This document shows, piece by piece, positions 23,106-34,769 of a DNA stretch of 64,000 nt; positions within the stretch are counted from its first letter, which is position 1; each line of letters starts with the position of its first letter. The DNA is taken from contig OY987301.1 of the NCBI GenBank assembly GCA_963920635.1, positions 16,720,501 to 16,784,500 on the forward strand, given 5' to 3'. Source of the stretch: Pseudeuparius sepicola (lineage: Eukaryota; Arthropoda; Insecta; Coleoptera; Anthribidae). The translations under genes were made by a program, and so were the position numbers. Under the pieces are notes generated by a model. It saw only the letters and a program-made list of their open reading frames with translations, was not told the DNA's origin and did not search any database.

Positions 23106-26100
23106 ATGTTTCAATTTCAATTTTCTGCCGATAAGGAAAAAGAGTCGAGTAAGTAGTTGGATAAAGGTGGATTTATAAACTCGACGTTTGCGTTGGCACT
23201 CGCAGTTGCCGTTTGCGTCGAAAATTCAATCCCAATATTTTACGTGTAACCGTTTATAAACGCCGTCTAACGTTGCCGTCTGCGTCCGATATGCCGTCCG
23301 AGATAAACTAATTTCATCTTTCACGTTCCGTCGTTCACATTTCTGGACGCAAACTGTGAAGGTCACCGTCAACTTCCAGCGCCAACGCAAACGTCGAGTT
23401 TATAAATCCACCATTGTTTAAATTTGAATTGGCCCCATTTCAAGGGACTTTATTTAAGGTATTAAGGTACGTATTTAGAGTTGACGCTTGAAACGCAAGG
23501 AGCGTGAACTTTGAATACTTGTGTGTTTTTATTTATGATGTTTGGAGCATACTCGATAGCGTTGAATTGAAACTCATTAATGATGCCCGATTTGCCCCTT
23601 GTTTTTGTTTTGAGCAAGCACTGTTGGGCATCATTAGGGATTTCCAATTAATTATACCGAACTGAAAATCACCTTAATGTTCTCTAGTTTTCTGGGTTTC
23701 TTTGGCATTTTTTTCTACTGAAAGACAAAAGTTTCTATCGTTCTCTTCATCAACGAAAAATATTCATATTTAACTTCTAATAAATTATTCATATCATAGT
23801 AAAAAACAAACACAGATACTACAAAGGATAACAGGCTCGATTACAATTATACCAACATAACTTGAATAATATAAAATGGAAGTTCTTTTAATCTTATCTA
23901 AAAAATGCAAAGAATTTGCTACTTTAAAACTCCGATTCTTTCGTTTTGAAGCTGGTCTCCATGCGCTCGTTTTGTGCACCATGCTCTGCTCTGTCGAGCG
24001 TATAGAGTCAAACATGCCTTTAGCTGACAACATTGCAGCTATTGACATGGAACACTCAGCAAACAATGTTTTCTATGGCAACCCACTGATTTCTGAGCAT
24101 TCCCTACAAAATAGCTCTGTTTGCGGGACAATCTCCTGAATCATTTCCAAACACAAACTATAGTAACTGTCATTATCATTGGGGAGTTTAAATTTTAGAA
24201 TTTCTTTGAGCCAACTAAAGTTTGGGGTTGCTCCACGTTATAGCTAATAATTATATGAATTTGCATGGCCTGTTTGATTTAGTCTCAAAATAAAATAGGG
24301 CTCTGAATTTTCTTTAGTAGGTACACTCAGAGCATTCCATGATAAAATCGAGGAGGCCACGTACCCACATAATACATGCTTAGCTTTTAGAACCAGCTGA
24401 CAATGAAATTGCGGACCAGTTACAATGGACGGAATGTGAAGAGATATGTGTGGATGAAGTCGGCATGCTAGATGAAATATTGGAAGAATGTGACATTACT
24501 GAGTTGACCTCGGACGAACCAATTCTGTCTTTCCTTACTCCCAGTCACATTATAGATATTCTAAAACATAGTAGCAATTCAAATGATATTGCCGTTCTTG
24601 ATGCAGATAATGAAAAGTCTGATCTTTTATCTGCAAGATATGAAGGTTTTGAGTTGTTTCTAAATAATTAACATAACAATTATGGGAATATTGTTTCAGG
24701 TGGAATAAAAATATGGGAGTGTACATGGGACATGATACATTATATTAACAAAAATGACATTACTTTTAAAGATACAAAAATATTGGACTTGGGATGTGGT
24801 GCTGGAATAACTGGAATTTTGTGCGTTTTAAAAGGTGCCTCATCCTGTTACTTTCAAGATTATGTAAGTTAGAAATTAGTTAAAATTAAGATTATTTCAG
24901 CGTTTTATACTTGGGTTGACAAATATTCAGTATGGCATAGATTGTTTTTCTCCAATTTGGTTTACATTCCTAAAAGAGTACCTGAGTATGTGATATTCTC
25001 TCAGACAATTAATAATTTGTCCGAGGATATTCTTCTTTCTGGAGTAGGTTACTATAGTGGTGGGGATGCTGCTGTGGTCTTGAACACACTAATATTTATT
25101 CTATTCTCTATTCAACATTGTGTACTAATATTGAATTGAATATATTTTAATACCTTTGTCCATAAAATTTGACAAAATAGTTAATTTGAGTTAAATAAAT
25201 ATACCTACGTTATGTTAATTTTTTACGTATCAAGAGTGGAATGGTAAAGGCTTAAAGACTTCTTTGGCATAGCTATGTGTACTGTGATCACAGAGATATA
25301 AATAATTGTTTCATATTGCAGAATACAGATGTGATTAAATATTTTACAATACCTAATGTAAAGTTAAACTTAAAAGAAAAAATCGAAGATTGCAAATTTT
25401 ATTCTGGAGATTGGAACTCATTTGCAAAATTAGTATCGAAAAACTTAGCCGAAGAGGAAAAGTTCGATTATATTATTACTACAGAAACGATTTACAACAC
25501 AAGTTGTTATCCAAAACTACACGTAGTGTTTGAGAAACTGTTGAAAGCTAGTGGTAAAATGTATCCTTTTGGCAAACAAGAAAGATAATCACATAAAGAT
25601 TTTTAGTACTTATAAATAATAAAGAATGTTTTAGTGGCATATCAGGTAAAGGATATCAATTAAAAAAAATGCACTCCAGCCGGGACTCGAACCCGGGCTG
25701 GCCATAGGCATTTTACCTGATATGCCACTAAACATCCTTTATTATTTATAATTATAGGTACTAAAAATCTTTCTGTGTTTTATATTCTTGGCTTGACATT
25801 GTAGGTTAGAATTTCCATGATCGATACTTGCGTTAAGTCGCTAAATGTCAAATTTTGTGGGTTTATGAACATAACCAACAATCATGAATGGTTACCCTAC
25901 ACCCTCTAACCCATCCTGGTAGCTGTAAAAGATGCCGACGGCTCCTACACTTCACCGCTACTAACTAATATCAATTGGAATAAATAACACCTACCCATAA
26001 ATAACCCATATGCCACTAGAACATCCTTTATAATAAAGAGAATTACGAAAAAATATATTTTTCTTGACAGTTTGCAGATATTTGGGAGCTAAGTCCTACT

Positions 26101-26237
26101 ATTTTGGTGTCGGTGGAGGAATATCCATATTTCAAGACTTCCTCGATTCAAAGAATGTTTTTTCTCATTCTGTATGCATGCAATATACAGAAGGTGTGAA
26201 AAGAGAAATATTGGAAATAAAATTTAAAAACCCCTGA
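23106..26237 (+). CDS. METTL18: METTL18-type histidine protein methyltransferase
   Basis: Five exons: 23106-23148, 24391-24645, 24700-24863, 25322-25560 and 26078-26237; all junctions are GT-AG and in phase, giving 286 aa. Known role: SAM-dependent N-methylation of a histidine in ribosomal protein uL3. Seen: N-terminal MFQFQFSADKEKES (the MxFxF start of the family), YEGGIKIWECTWD (about 97-110), SAM motif ILDLGCGAGITGI (about 127-139), DYNTDVIKYFTIPNV, TTETIYNT (the family [ST]-E-T-I-Y-N motif), and YYFGVGGGISIF near the C terminus. Exon 1 codes only 14 residues and was found from its start motif and its AGTCGA|GTAAGT donor; the phase-1 join to tttTAG|AACCAG is exact. It is shorter than the human protein because the N-terminal linker is reduced. 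Intron 1 carries a MITE. It is convergent with PNPO. Confidence 0.92.
23166..23412. repeat. MITE in METTL18 intron 1
   Basis: GGTGGATTTATAAACTCGAC at the left and GTCGAGTTTATAAATCCACC at the right are inverted, continuing through GTTTGCGTTGGC/GCCAACGCAAAC; a third copy of GTTTATAAACG lies in the middle. 247 bp. It begins 18 bp after the exon-1 donor. No clear target duplication. Confidence 0.7.
23794..24170 (-). other. Unassigned open stretch inside METTL18 intron 1
   Basis: The minus strand is open in one frame over most of 24190-23794, with one stop; text such as DSYYSLCLEMIQEIVPQTELFC has a loose resemblance to the tail of MADF/BESS-type proteins. It could be a transposon-derived exon remnant. 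No start, partner exon or homologue can be assigned. Confidence 0.2.
25612..25765 (-). repeat. tRNA-like SINE between inverted arms
   Basis: The minus strand carries an A-box-like TGGCATATCAGG and a B box GGTTCGAGTCCC within CCCGGGTTCGAGTCCCGG, followed by a T run: RNA polymerase III promoter architecture. The left flank repeats the A-box arm in inverse orientation (TTAGTGGCATATCAGGTAAA and TTTACCTGATATGCCACTAA), so the unit is palindromic. A decayed third fragment (ATATGCCACTAGAACATCC) is at 26009. It is not a functional tRNA: no proper cloverleaf or anticodon arm is visible. Confidence 0.65.
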
Positions 26238-26691
26238 ACGCTTCGTTTTTCTTTATTTACTCTTATATCATACACTCCTATTATACCATATACAAAGTAG
26301 GTACCTATACACCAAAATGGAAGACATTGATTTGAAGTTCTAATATCCTGTGGATAAAAATATCATCGGAAAGGTGTACCTACAGTTTATACTGTTTATT
26401 TTTGTTCAGAGCTGTTTGTTATTTTCTTATTTAAATGGAATGTAGAGAGACAGTACAAAACTGAATTAGTACCGAGAATCCATTGCGACCACAAAAATAA
26501 GTAATTTTTATGTACCTTCAAGTGGTGGAATGTTGAACTGGAACTGTTTTTTTTTTCAAGTTTGAGTTGACACTTGCAGCACTAAAACTACAATGACACC
26601 CTATGGTAACATTTTTTTATTGTTGCATAATTTACTCTCTATACCAAACCTTACATTTTCTTTGGCACGTATAACCTGGACGCCTGGACCA

Positions 26692-27420
26692 ACACTATAT
26701 TAAAGACCTGTGCATAGCGCTATTTCAAGTGATCGCTACTGGCGCCACATGACAAAAAAATCAACAGGGTGGATTAAAGTAAAAAACACCATGCAAATTA
26801 GTGTTAGGTACAATGAATTTAACATCCAAAATGAAATAAAATACTTGCCAGTCTAAAAGGCAACCAAGAGTATTTTGGTACCTTTTGGTTTGAAATGAAG
26901 TCCATGGCTAGTTGTAGTGTAAGTATAGAATGCATTTCATTTTTCAATTTCTTGTATAGTGAGTGGACCAATAAATAAAATTTTCTATTTTCATTCTTGC
27001 ATACGTTAAAAAATACTCTACCAAAATATAATACCAAGAATTCTAGCTTCTTCAACTTGAAGAGATCATCACTTAATTCCAAAAGTGTTTATTCTTCTGC
27101 AATTCACATAATGGTCTGCGCATATGGTTTTCTTCATGAGCATGGAAATTTAATGTTATCACAAACAAATCTACCTATAAAAGCTCTGTTAATATGACAA
27201 AACTATTGAACGCAAAGAGAATTCGTGACTAAAAAGGGCTGAAATAGTAATAAAGCTGGATATTTAAAATACGGGACATTCAAGTCAGAAACTGGCATAC
27301 CTATAACCACACAGAATACCCCTGTTATAACCTATAAGTCGCCATTTTTTTTATCGAGTAACCTCAGTCCGCAAACAACAATGAAATATGATGTCATGCT
27401 CGGGTCTTTAATATAGTGTC
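26692..27420. repeat. Element with short inverted ends, within METTL18/PNPO interval
   Basis: ACACTATATTAAAGACC at 26693 and GGTCTTTAATATAGTGT ending at 27419 are inverted copies; a related end (TTAATATAGTGTCGG) recurs near 46957. The interior is AT-rich with no gene. The flanks from 26238 and up to 27658 hold the 3' UTRs of the two convergent genes. Confidence 0.45.
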
Positions 27421-27658
27421 GGCAGAGAACAACCAAAATGTCCTTATTGACAGATCATTGCTTAAAAAGTTAAGGTAGTTATATTTATTTTTCCCCTAAA
27501 AGTTATCTTTTATTAAAAAAAACCAGTACCTACCTAAAGCCATATTTTCAGTCTAGGGAATAAGCAAAATAGAGAATAATTCCATTTGAATTCACAGGAT
27601 ACAAGATAACATGCTAATAATTATTGATTCTCCTACTGCTTAATCTAGAACATTTTTG

Positions 27659-28795
27659 TTATGGACACAGCCTTTCTAATATCCACCCATCCTCAGCATT
27701 TTTTGTTAAAATATCATCTGGTTCACCTTCGAGTGGTCTTCTGAATCTTATCCTATCATGAATTCTATCGGTTTGCCCTTGCCAAAATTCAATCATATTG
27801 GGTTTGAGAATATACCCTCCCCTGCATTATTTAAAGGGATAAAAAAAACTAAATCAAAATATTTTATACAAACCATTGTGGAGGTCTCGGCACTTGTCCT
27901 TTGCTATATTTTTCCTTCAGTTCCTTCTCTCTTTGAGATAAAACATCTCTGCCTGAAACCGCTTTGCTTTGGTCGCTAAGCAGTGCGCCTATTTGACTTT
28001 CGTATGGTCTTTTGCTGAAATAATCATCAGCAACTGAAAACGGTAATTTTTCTATTGTCCCTTCCACTCTAACCTAACAGAAAAAAGCAATTTTTAAAAT
28101 ATTAATGAAAGGGAAATCCTTCTTACAGATCGGCTATAGTGTTCCCAGTAGAATGTTAATGCAGCATTTGGATTTTCCTCCTATGAATATAAAAGTACTT
28201 AACTTAAGTACAAAACTTAAAAATAAAACATCATACCAACTCTTGTCCTTTCCTGCTGGTATAATGAGTAAAAAATCGAAAACCGTCCTTCCCATATCCC
28301 TTCATTAATACAAAACGAGCTGAAGGAATGCCGGTTCTAAAATATTTAGAAATAAGTTCTAAAAAAGAAATATCAATTATTTTGCATTTTTTATCATTAC
28401 TTTGTTGCAGTAGCTAAACAAACAGCATTCGGCTCTACTGTTCTGCTGTCGTTTTTAACTAATTCATACCATTTTTCGAACAAATATAAGGGCTCTTTTA
28501 CTTCGATGCCCTCCTCTAAAAACAAGTTGTCCTTTTGGTTGTAACTAGCCCTGAGTCCTGATTTTAAAAATAAAACAGGCATTTAATAAAGTAGGTACAC
28601 ACCTTAAGTATAAAAATAAAAAGTTAATAGGTATAATATGTTTTTTATGATTATAATTCTCTAATGAGCAATATACGTTTATTAATTAATACATTACAAT
28701 TTTGTTGTATTTTTCTATAATAAAGAAAGAAAAACATCAATTTTTGAAAAGGCATGTGAATGAATTAAACTAAAGTACTTACCGCTAACATCCAT
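27659..28795 (-). CDS. PNPO: Pyridoxine/pyridoxamine-5'-phosphate oxidase
   Basis: Six exons on the minus strand: 28795-28783, 28557-28401, 28336-28237, 28180-28127, 28073-27874 and 27821-27659; all phases agree, total 228 aa. Known reaction: FMN-dependent oxidation of pyridoxine or pyridoxamine phosphate to pyridoxal 5'-phosphate in the cytosol. Seen: MDVSG-LRASY start (the first exon codes only 4 residues plus one base), [42 protein letters not shown] (the FMN-binding strand), [36 protein letters not shown], and the C-terminal signature [19 protein letters not shown] ending ERLCP. Length is near the compact insect/bacterial form, without the human N-terminal extension. Intact; convergent with METTL18. 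Confidence 0.95.
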
Positions 28796-29060
28796 TTTTA
28801 TTATTTATAGTAATAAATAATAATATAATATAGTTATTAAATACTAAAAACTGGGTAGTTATCTTTAAAAAAAACAAAATATTATTTGTCTATTTGTGAT
28901 AAAAACTTGAAATAGTGTTATTATTCGTCCCATCTGTGCACGTGCACAGATTACTCAAGGTCAAGAACGGTAGACGCACAGGATTGCTCGATCTCGTAAG
29001 CGTAATGTTCGCCAGTCGGCAGATGGGTGTGACGTCAGCGCTAGACTAACGGTGTTATTT

Positions 29061-29103
29061 GTACATCACTCAGAGAAATAACTTATTTCTCTGAGGTACA
29101 TCA
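29061..29103. repeat. Mini-hairpin insertion, 8-bp duplication GTACATCA
   Basis: GTACATCA (29061-29068), a 27-nt perfect hairpin with arms CTCAGAGAAATAA/TTATTTCTCTGAG and a one-base loop, then GTACATCA (29096-29103). Confidence 0.8.
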
Positions 29104-29329
29104 GCGGTGCGGGTTTTGACGCGTGTTTTCTTTATTTTATGTAACCTGTTTTTAGTTTTCAATCTATTATTGAATATTTATACTAAATTAGTACCATCTT
29201 GCTTAGTATTAAAAACGTAAGAACTGATATATTTTGTCAAATTATATCTCTAATATCGAATGTTTTGTGCTATTATAGGTTAGAAGTTAGATTTGAGATC
29301 TCCTCGTCATTGTCTTCAAATTTTTTGTA

Positions 29330-29385
29330 GGTACTGGCATTGAGTAAAGGAATAATTTATTTATTCCTTTACTCAATGGTACTGG
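29330..29385. repeat. Mini-hairpin insertion, 8-bp duplication GGTACTGG
   Basis: GGTACTGG (29330-29337), a 40-nt insert with perfect 17-bp arms ATTGAGTAAAGGAATAA and its inverse around TTTAT, then GGTACTGG (29378-29385). It has the same arm sequence as the insert at 22087-22133, so this is a dispersed family. Confidence 0.85.
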
Positions 29386-30323
29386 GTTATTTAATAGGTA
29401 GGTACTTATATTTTATCATTTTAAATACACTTTACCCTATACTTTATTTTTATTATTTATTTAGAATACATTATGACAGGAACGAGGTGTGCTGTTTATG
29501 GTTGTAATACACTTACGCCAAAGAAAATGGTATAGTACAATTTTCTTTGCTTACGCTTTAAAAAAAGCAGGCGAAAATATTATGTTCCATACCTTCCCCA
29601 AGTCAAAACATATGGTTTCACAAACGAGAGGAGAGCATGGGTGGCAAGATGTAAAAGAATAGACAGTTTCAACCCTAATAACAGTCATATTTGTTCTCGT
29701 CATTTTACGGAAAATGACTATGAAAGAGATTTACAGAGTGAACTGCTAGGTAAAAGAGTTTAACCTTTCCATCTTCATCCAAAGCTTCTTTAACTACAGA
29801 TTAAGTCTGGCAAGAAGAGTAGTTGAAAATGCATTTGGCATTTTAGCCAAACGATTTAGAGTTTTTTGACTAAAATTAATTTGAATGTGGAAAAAGTGCA
29901 AACCATAACATTGGCATGTTGCACATTACATAATTTTTGAGACCCGAATGTCCTACTTCCATTCTAGAAGAGCTTGATAAAGACTATATATTTCAATTTG
30001 GACTTTCTTACCAAACATGTTCACCAAACATGCTTGCGTTGCTGCCCAAGAGGAGTTTTGTGATTATTTCGTGAATGAGGGAGCTGTGCCTTGGCAGCGG
30101 AATACATAAATAAAACATATTGTAACATTTCACACACTTTTTATCTAAGTATATTATCTTTAAAACTATGTACTCTCCTCTTTCTCGTCTAATGCCTCAA
30201 ACAAAACTAGTATCAAAATATAACCTTCCTTGTGTTCAAATTTTCAATGTTAGTACTCCTGAAGTTCACGCAAAACTTGACGGAAAATAGGACATGCTCT
30301 AATTCGTGAAGTAACTTTATAGC

Positions 30324-31183
30324 TGGTCACAGACGAGCGTAATTGTCTTAAAACATCAACGCGCATTCATGGACGCCCGTTCAACAACGTCCATCTGTGG
30401 TGATAATACCGCCAGTACTTGAATGCGCGTTGAAGAAGTACGACGCATTTTTGAACCTGGTCTCGCTGAAAACATGTGTGTGCATTAATGAATGCAAGTT
30501 GATGTTTCACTGTGTGTGTTAACAAACGCGCATCATTGCCGCGGTTTTCTTCAGTGAAGTAGATATATACTATTTTAAAATTACTTCTGTCACCTCGAGT
30601 TTATTAATAATTATTGATTATTCTGGATTTATTACAATAAACAAATCAAATTTTGTTTATTATCGCACTATAAATATATTTTCTCCTCGGATATAATAAA
30701 TGTAGTTACTACCAGACAGTTTTTTTACATAGAAGTTTTATTCATCATGTCAGACTTAAGAAATTTAACTCCAGATTTCCTAAGAGAATTTTTTGAGTTA
30801 TTTCGAGGTCATCCTTGTTTATGTAAAACCAAGTCAAAGAAGTACCTTGACAAAAATTTAAAAAATGCAGCCTATAATATTTTGCTGGAAAAATTAAAAG
30901 TTGTACAGCCAGATGCGACAAAGAGTACAGTTATACAAAAAATTAACACTTTGCGTGGTGGATTCAGAAGAGAATTTAAAAAGATAGCGCACGCCACTGC
31001 AATCAAATGCAACTCCGCCGACATCGTTCTGCGAAGAATATGCGTTCGTGTATGTCGTTTACCGCGAACTGATGTGTTAAAACATCAATCAAGGTGTGTG
31101 GATAAACAGAGTTATACGTTGATGCACGTCGTATATGAATGCGCCTTGATGTTTTAAGACAATTACGCCCGTCTGTGACTAGC
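30324..31183 (+). mobile_element. Nested TIR element encoding a MADF-domain fragment
   Basis: AGCTGGTCACAGACGAGCGT at 30321 (then AATTGTCTTAAAACATCAA) is mirrored near 31140-31182. The frame at 30747-31000 starts MSDLRNLTPDFLREFFELF and continues with LCKTKSKKYLDKNLK and IQKINTLRGGFRREFKKI, the pattern of a MADF (Myb/SANT-like) domain. PIF/Harbinger elements commonly carry such an accessory protein. The frame then runs into the right inverted repeat, so the protein is truncated. Confidence 0.6.
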
Positions 31184-31560
31184 TCATGAAGAAATTCATG
31201 AATTAATTCATGAAGAAATTGCCAGTGTAATACACGACTTTTTATAATAATTTGCCCTTGAAGTGACTTCATGAATTAATTCATGAAGAAATTGTCAATG
31301 TAAAACAGGCATCACAGAGTGTGTACCAGTACAGGTGCAATAAAACCAAATGTCAAGTCCTATAAGCGCCTTTTATCGAACCTTTTGTGAAACATAATTT
31401 TCATAGTGTTTATTAAGAGTATACTCGTAATAAATTGAAACTAAAATTTGGCATACATTATTTTTAATATTAATTTATAAAATAATATCGCAAAAGATTA
31501 GTATCATACTAACCGTCTTTCAAACGTTCAAAATACTTTGTATAATAATAATATTTTATA

Positions 31561-31665
31561 TTTGCCTCAGCCAGAGGCCTCGGCAACTAAATTCCACATG
31601 AGTCATAAAAAGTTGAACTTCAGTGCCTTGGTACCGCTTGGTACATAAAAAACTATTTTCGAAAT
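31561..31665. repeat. Half copy of the 5095-5225 fold-back repeat
   Basis: Minus-strand match to the left half of the repeat at 5.1 kb, including CAGAGGCCTCGGCAACTAAA and GTTGAACTTCAGTGCCTTGG. Confidence 0.5.
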
Positions 31666-32015
31666 TTTCTTCAGTATGCGATTAGTCCATATATTGGCAA
31701 TTTTATAAATTAATCCCTTAGTCTTGATACATTCTAAGTAAAAAATAAAAGTTCTCTGTACTCTTAATAGTGTATAAAAATCAAAGGATTGGCAAAAGTA
31801 GCTCAAAAACACAGAACATCCACAGAAAACCCACAACCCACCCTTTCTATATTTTAAACGGTAGCTCCCGGCGCGCTTAGCAGATAGCAGTCTAGCGGTG
31901 ACGTGACGCCGGCGGAGAGATTTGCCCGATCGAGCAATCCTGTGCGTCTACCGTTCTTGACCCAAGGTCACTTGTTGTCACCACAAAATATATAGGTTAG
32001 GTTTTATACTCCATT

Positions 32016-33383
32016 TATATATGATGACCTCTTGTGCGCTAAATTAAAATACTATGGCTTTGACACTTCATCTCTCAATTTATTAAGATCATATTTAACG
32101 AATAGGACTCAGTTGGTCGTGTCTGATGGTGTGTCGTCATCGGAGCTGAAGATCTTTTCGGGGGTACCTCAGGGCTCTGTTCTGGGGCCACTCTTATTTA
32201 TCATCTACACAGCAGATATTATAAAATCTATAAACAATTGCAAATTAATGATCTAGCCCTTGAGCATAATTTACAACTGAACTCTAAGAAATCTCAAATA
32301 TTGCTGTTTGGGAATAAAAACAAAACGAATGAAGTAAAATCTGCCCTTAATATTGTAATCAACAATAATAGATTAGATTTTGTCGATTCTGGGCGAAATT
32401 TGGGACTTATTGTGGATACTAAACTGAGATTTAGGGAACACATATCAAAACTCTTTCAACGTTCTTTTCTAAGTTTGAGGCTTCTATATGCCAATCGCCA
32501 AATACTTAATTTTAGTCTTCGAAAAAAACTATCAGAGGCCCTTGTACTATCGCATTTCAATTATTGTAATTTTATTTATTCCCCTTGCCTTAATGTCACC
32601 TCTAAAAATAGAATTCAAAGAGTACAAAATTCCTGCTGTCGCGTTTTATATTTGGGCTAAAAAAATTTGACCACATATCGTGTAAAGTAAATCAGATTCA
32701 ATGGTTAAATATGGAAAATAGGTGGACTCTGCAACTTGGAAGTTTTGTTCATAAAATTGTTTGTAGGCCCGAAAGTTGTGATTTATTAAAAGACTTATTT
32801 GTTACTCGTGGTACCGTCCACGTTGCGAGTTTAAATTTAAGGCATAAAAACAAATTTTCTTTACCACGTTTTCGTACAGCCATGTTCACTAGGTCTTTCA
32901 GTTTCAATGCAATAAAACTTCTCAATATACTTCGAAAAGAGTTTCGTATATTTAATATTAATAAATTCAAGTACAAACTTAAGGAACACCTTTTTCAACG
33001 ACAACTATTTGGATAACGTTTCTTGCATCCTATTGAATACATATGATACTTACTTAATCTACTGTGATAAGCTGGATAACAGAGAAATAATATGTACCTA
33101 TATATACATTTTTTTGCACTACTGTATATATTTAGTTACAAATATAAATAAAATGAGAATACCTATCAGTTTTTGACTGATGTTTAAATGCCTATTTCCC
33201 TCCGTTTAATATAATACTATGCCATTTATATCAATTTGGCTTGCGCGGGGAGGGTTCTGATGGTTAAGTAGAATAGCAATTTTGCTAGACTTCGCCATCA
33301 CAGCTTTTCTTCGTGTCATATCGCATTGTATGTTGTAAAAGCTATTTTCCTTTAATAAAGTCCATTTATTATTATTATTATTT
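32016..33383 (+). mobile_element. Decayed non-LTR retrotransposon (LINE), 3' part
   Basis: Reverse-transcriptase text in three frames: AKLKYYGFDTSSLNLLRSYL and SGVPQGSVLGPLLF (32032-32256); LQLNSKKSQILLFGN, GLIVDTKLRFREHI and LSHFNYCNFIYSP (32260-32665); then CRPESCDLLKDLF to NINKFKYKLKEHLF (32711-33016). The FADD catalytic block is deleted between the first two parts. The 3' end runs through AATAAAG into a TTATTATTATTATTATT tail (33366-33382). CR1/Jockey-like by text; the clade is not certain. Confidence 0.75.
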
Positions 33384-33487
33384 GCATAGACAAAAGACTT
33401 TTTTCGTTTTCTTCACATATTTATATATGGCCTCTGCTTTTACTAACAAATTAGCCAATATGGGGCCTACGCCACCTCTTCTTTTGG

Positions 33488-33690
33488 AAGGATATGTCCA
33501 GCTTTTTCTGTGTCCGCCCAACTTGGAAACTTGAATTGATATACAAATATACACTGATAAGATACATTTCTTATTCTTATCTCTTTCAATGGAATCTTCT
33601 TGTGAGCTATCTTCCACGTATTATCTCTTCGTAGGGACGGATATCGCCAGCTGTTGCTGTGTCCGCCCAACTCGGAAACTTGAATTATAA
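33488..33690. repeat. Imperfect direct duplication
   Basis: GGATATGTCCAGC...CTGTGTCCGCCCAACTTGG near 33490 and GGATATCGCCAGC...CTGTGTCCGCCCAACTCGG near 33638 are two copies about 150 bp apart, both followed by AAACTTGAATT and ACACTGATAA. Function unknown. Confidence 0.55.
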
Positions 33691-34006
33691 AACACTGATA
33701 AATATAAATACATTCTTTTCTCTTCCCTTGGTATCTATCCTCTTGTGAGCTTTCCCTTCCTTTCCTTTCCCGCCCTTTTCCTGCCGTTCCGTGTTTCTAT
33801 AATAAATCCTGTCTACCTCACTTGGTACTCATCGTTGTTTCGTTTGCCTTTCCGTGTTGTGTTTCTAACTCCCGCATGCCTTCCCTCCCCGAAGCCCTCC
33901 TTTGTTCGCCGATTCAGAGGAAACGGCCACATGTGGCCCCACGTGGAACCACCATTTTATCACCGGATTGATCGGTTACCGCCATCCTGCGCTCGACTAT
34001 CATACC

Positions 34007-34381
34007 ACGGCCCTCGTAAAATAAACAAGACTATTTTACAATGCCATCATTTGTCCCAAAGAAATGTCTGCCATATTGGGCGCACACGCCATTGGCTGTC
34101 AATTGTCAAATTTGCGAGGGCCTTGATCATTTGATTGGCCGTTGTCAAATGTCATTTTGTGTTGCTACCACAAATTTCGCTTTTCCCCTAGAATGCACTC
34201 TAAATCCCCTAGAATGCACACAATATGGCGGCTATCCAGGCAGGCGTCAGCGCCTTCTGCCGGATGGCTAAAAATTGGTGGAGAGACTAGGGTCCAATGG
34301 CGGTTTAGTTTATTTTACGAGGGCCGTTGTGGAGGGACTAGGACCCAATGGCGGTCCAGTTTATTTTACGAGGGCCGTTCA
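34007..34381. repeat. TIR element with a 55-60 bp tandem duplication, upstream of PSME3
   Basis: ACGGCCCTCGTAAAATAAAC at 34007 is inverted as GTTTATTTTACGAGGGCCGT at about 34308 and 34359. Between these two, CTAGG-CCAATGGCGGT units repeat in tandem. It ends about 390 bp before the PSME3 start codon and could alter that promoter. Confidence 0.55.
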
Positions 34382-34769
34382 TCATACCGACAAACCAATC
34401 AGACATCAGAGAGAGACAACAGACCGACTTGTGTATGTCAGACATCTATTTCCCATTTTGTAGATATCAGTGAACAGTGAATAGTGATCGTATTCTTTAG
34501 CTTAGACAAGGATCTCAGAAGCAGAAATTTGACTTAAGCTAAGCTTTATATTTTGTGATACGAGAAAAAAACCACAAATGTTAATGTTTGAAGAAGACGG
34601 ATGTTTATAACATCTCAGCGTTAGTTGGCTAACTTGACAGTACCTAATAGATTTTTTTGGCTTCTCTTGCACGACGACACGATAGGATTTGTAGGTTAGA
34701 ATTGCGGGAATTTGTCATATTCTTGCATTTCTTTGCGTCTGAGAGACCCTTTCGAGCACAGTTAATATT

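Larger units (their letters stand above)
28957..31967 (+). mobile_element. Decayed PIF/Harbinger-type transposon with THAP-like and DDE remnants
   Basis: GGTCAAGAACGGTAGACGCA at 28959 (continuing CAGGATTGCTCGATC) is mirrored at 31928-31962. Inside, on the plus strand, 29474-29760 encodes a broken THAP domain (CAVYGC; FHTFPK; then after a frameshift RRAWVARC and HICSRHF, the C2CH spacing), and 29800-29870 encodes [20 protein letters not shown], the C-terminal end of a DDE_Tnp_4 transposase. Stops and a missing DDE core show it is dead. A MADF-bearing element and two mini-hairpins are nested inside or beside it. Confidence 0.65.

Noticed and set aside
23414..23460. TTGTTTAAATTTGAATTG as a possible METTL18 start
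   Set aside because: No ATG and no donor in the required phase; the exon at 23106-23148 fits start motif, donor and phase exactly.
25665..25745. Functional tRNA gene
   Set aside because: A and B boxes are present but acceptor and anticodon arms do not form; better explained as a SINE.
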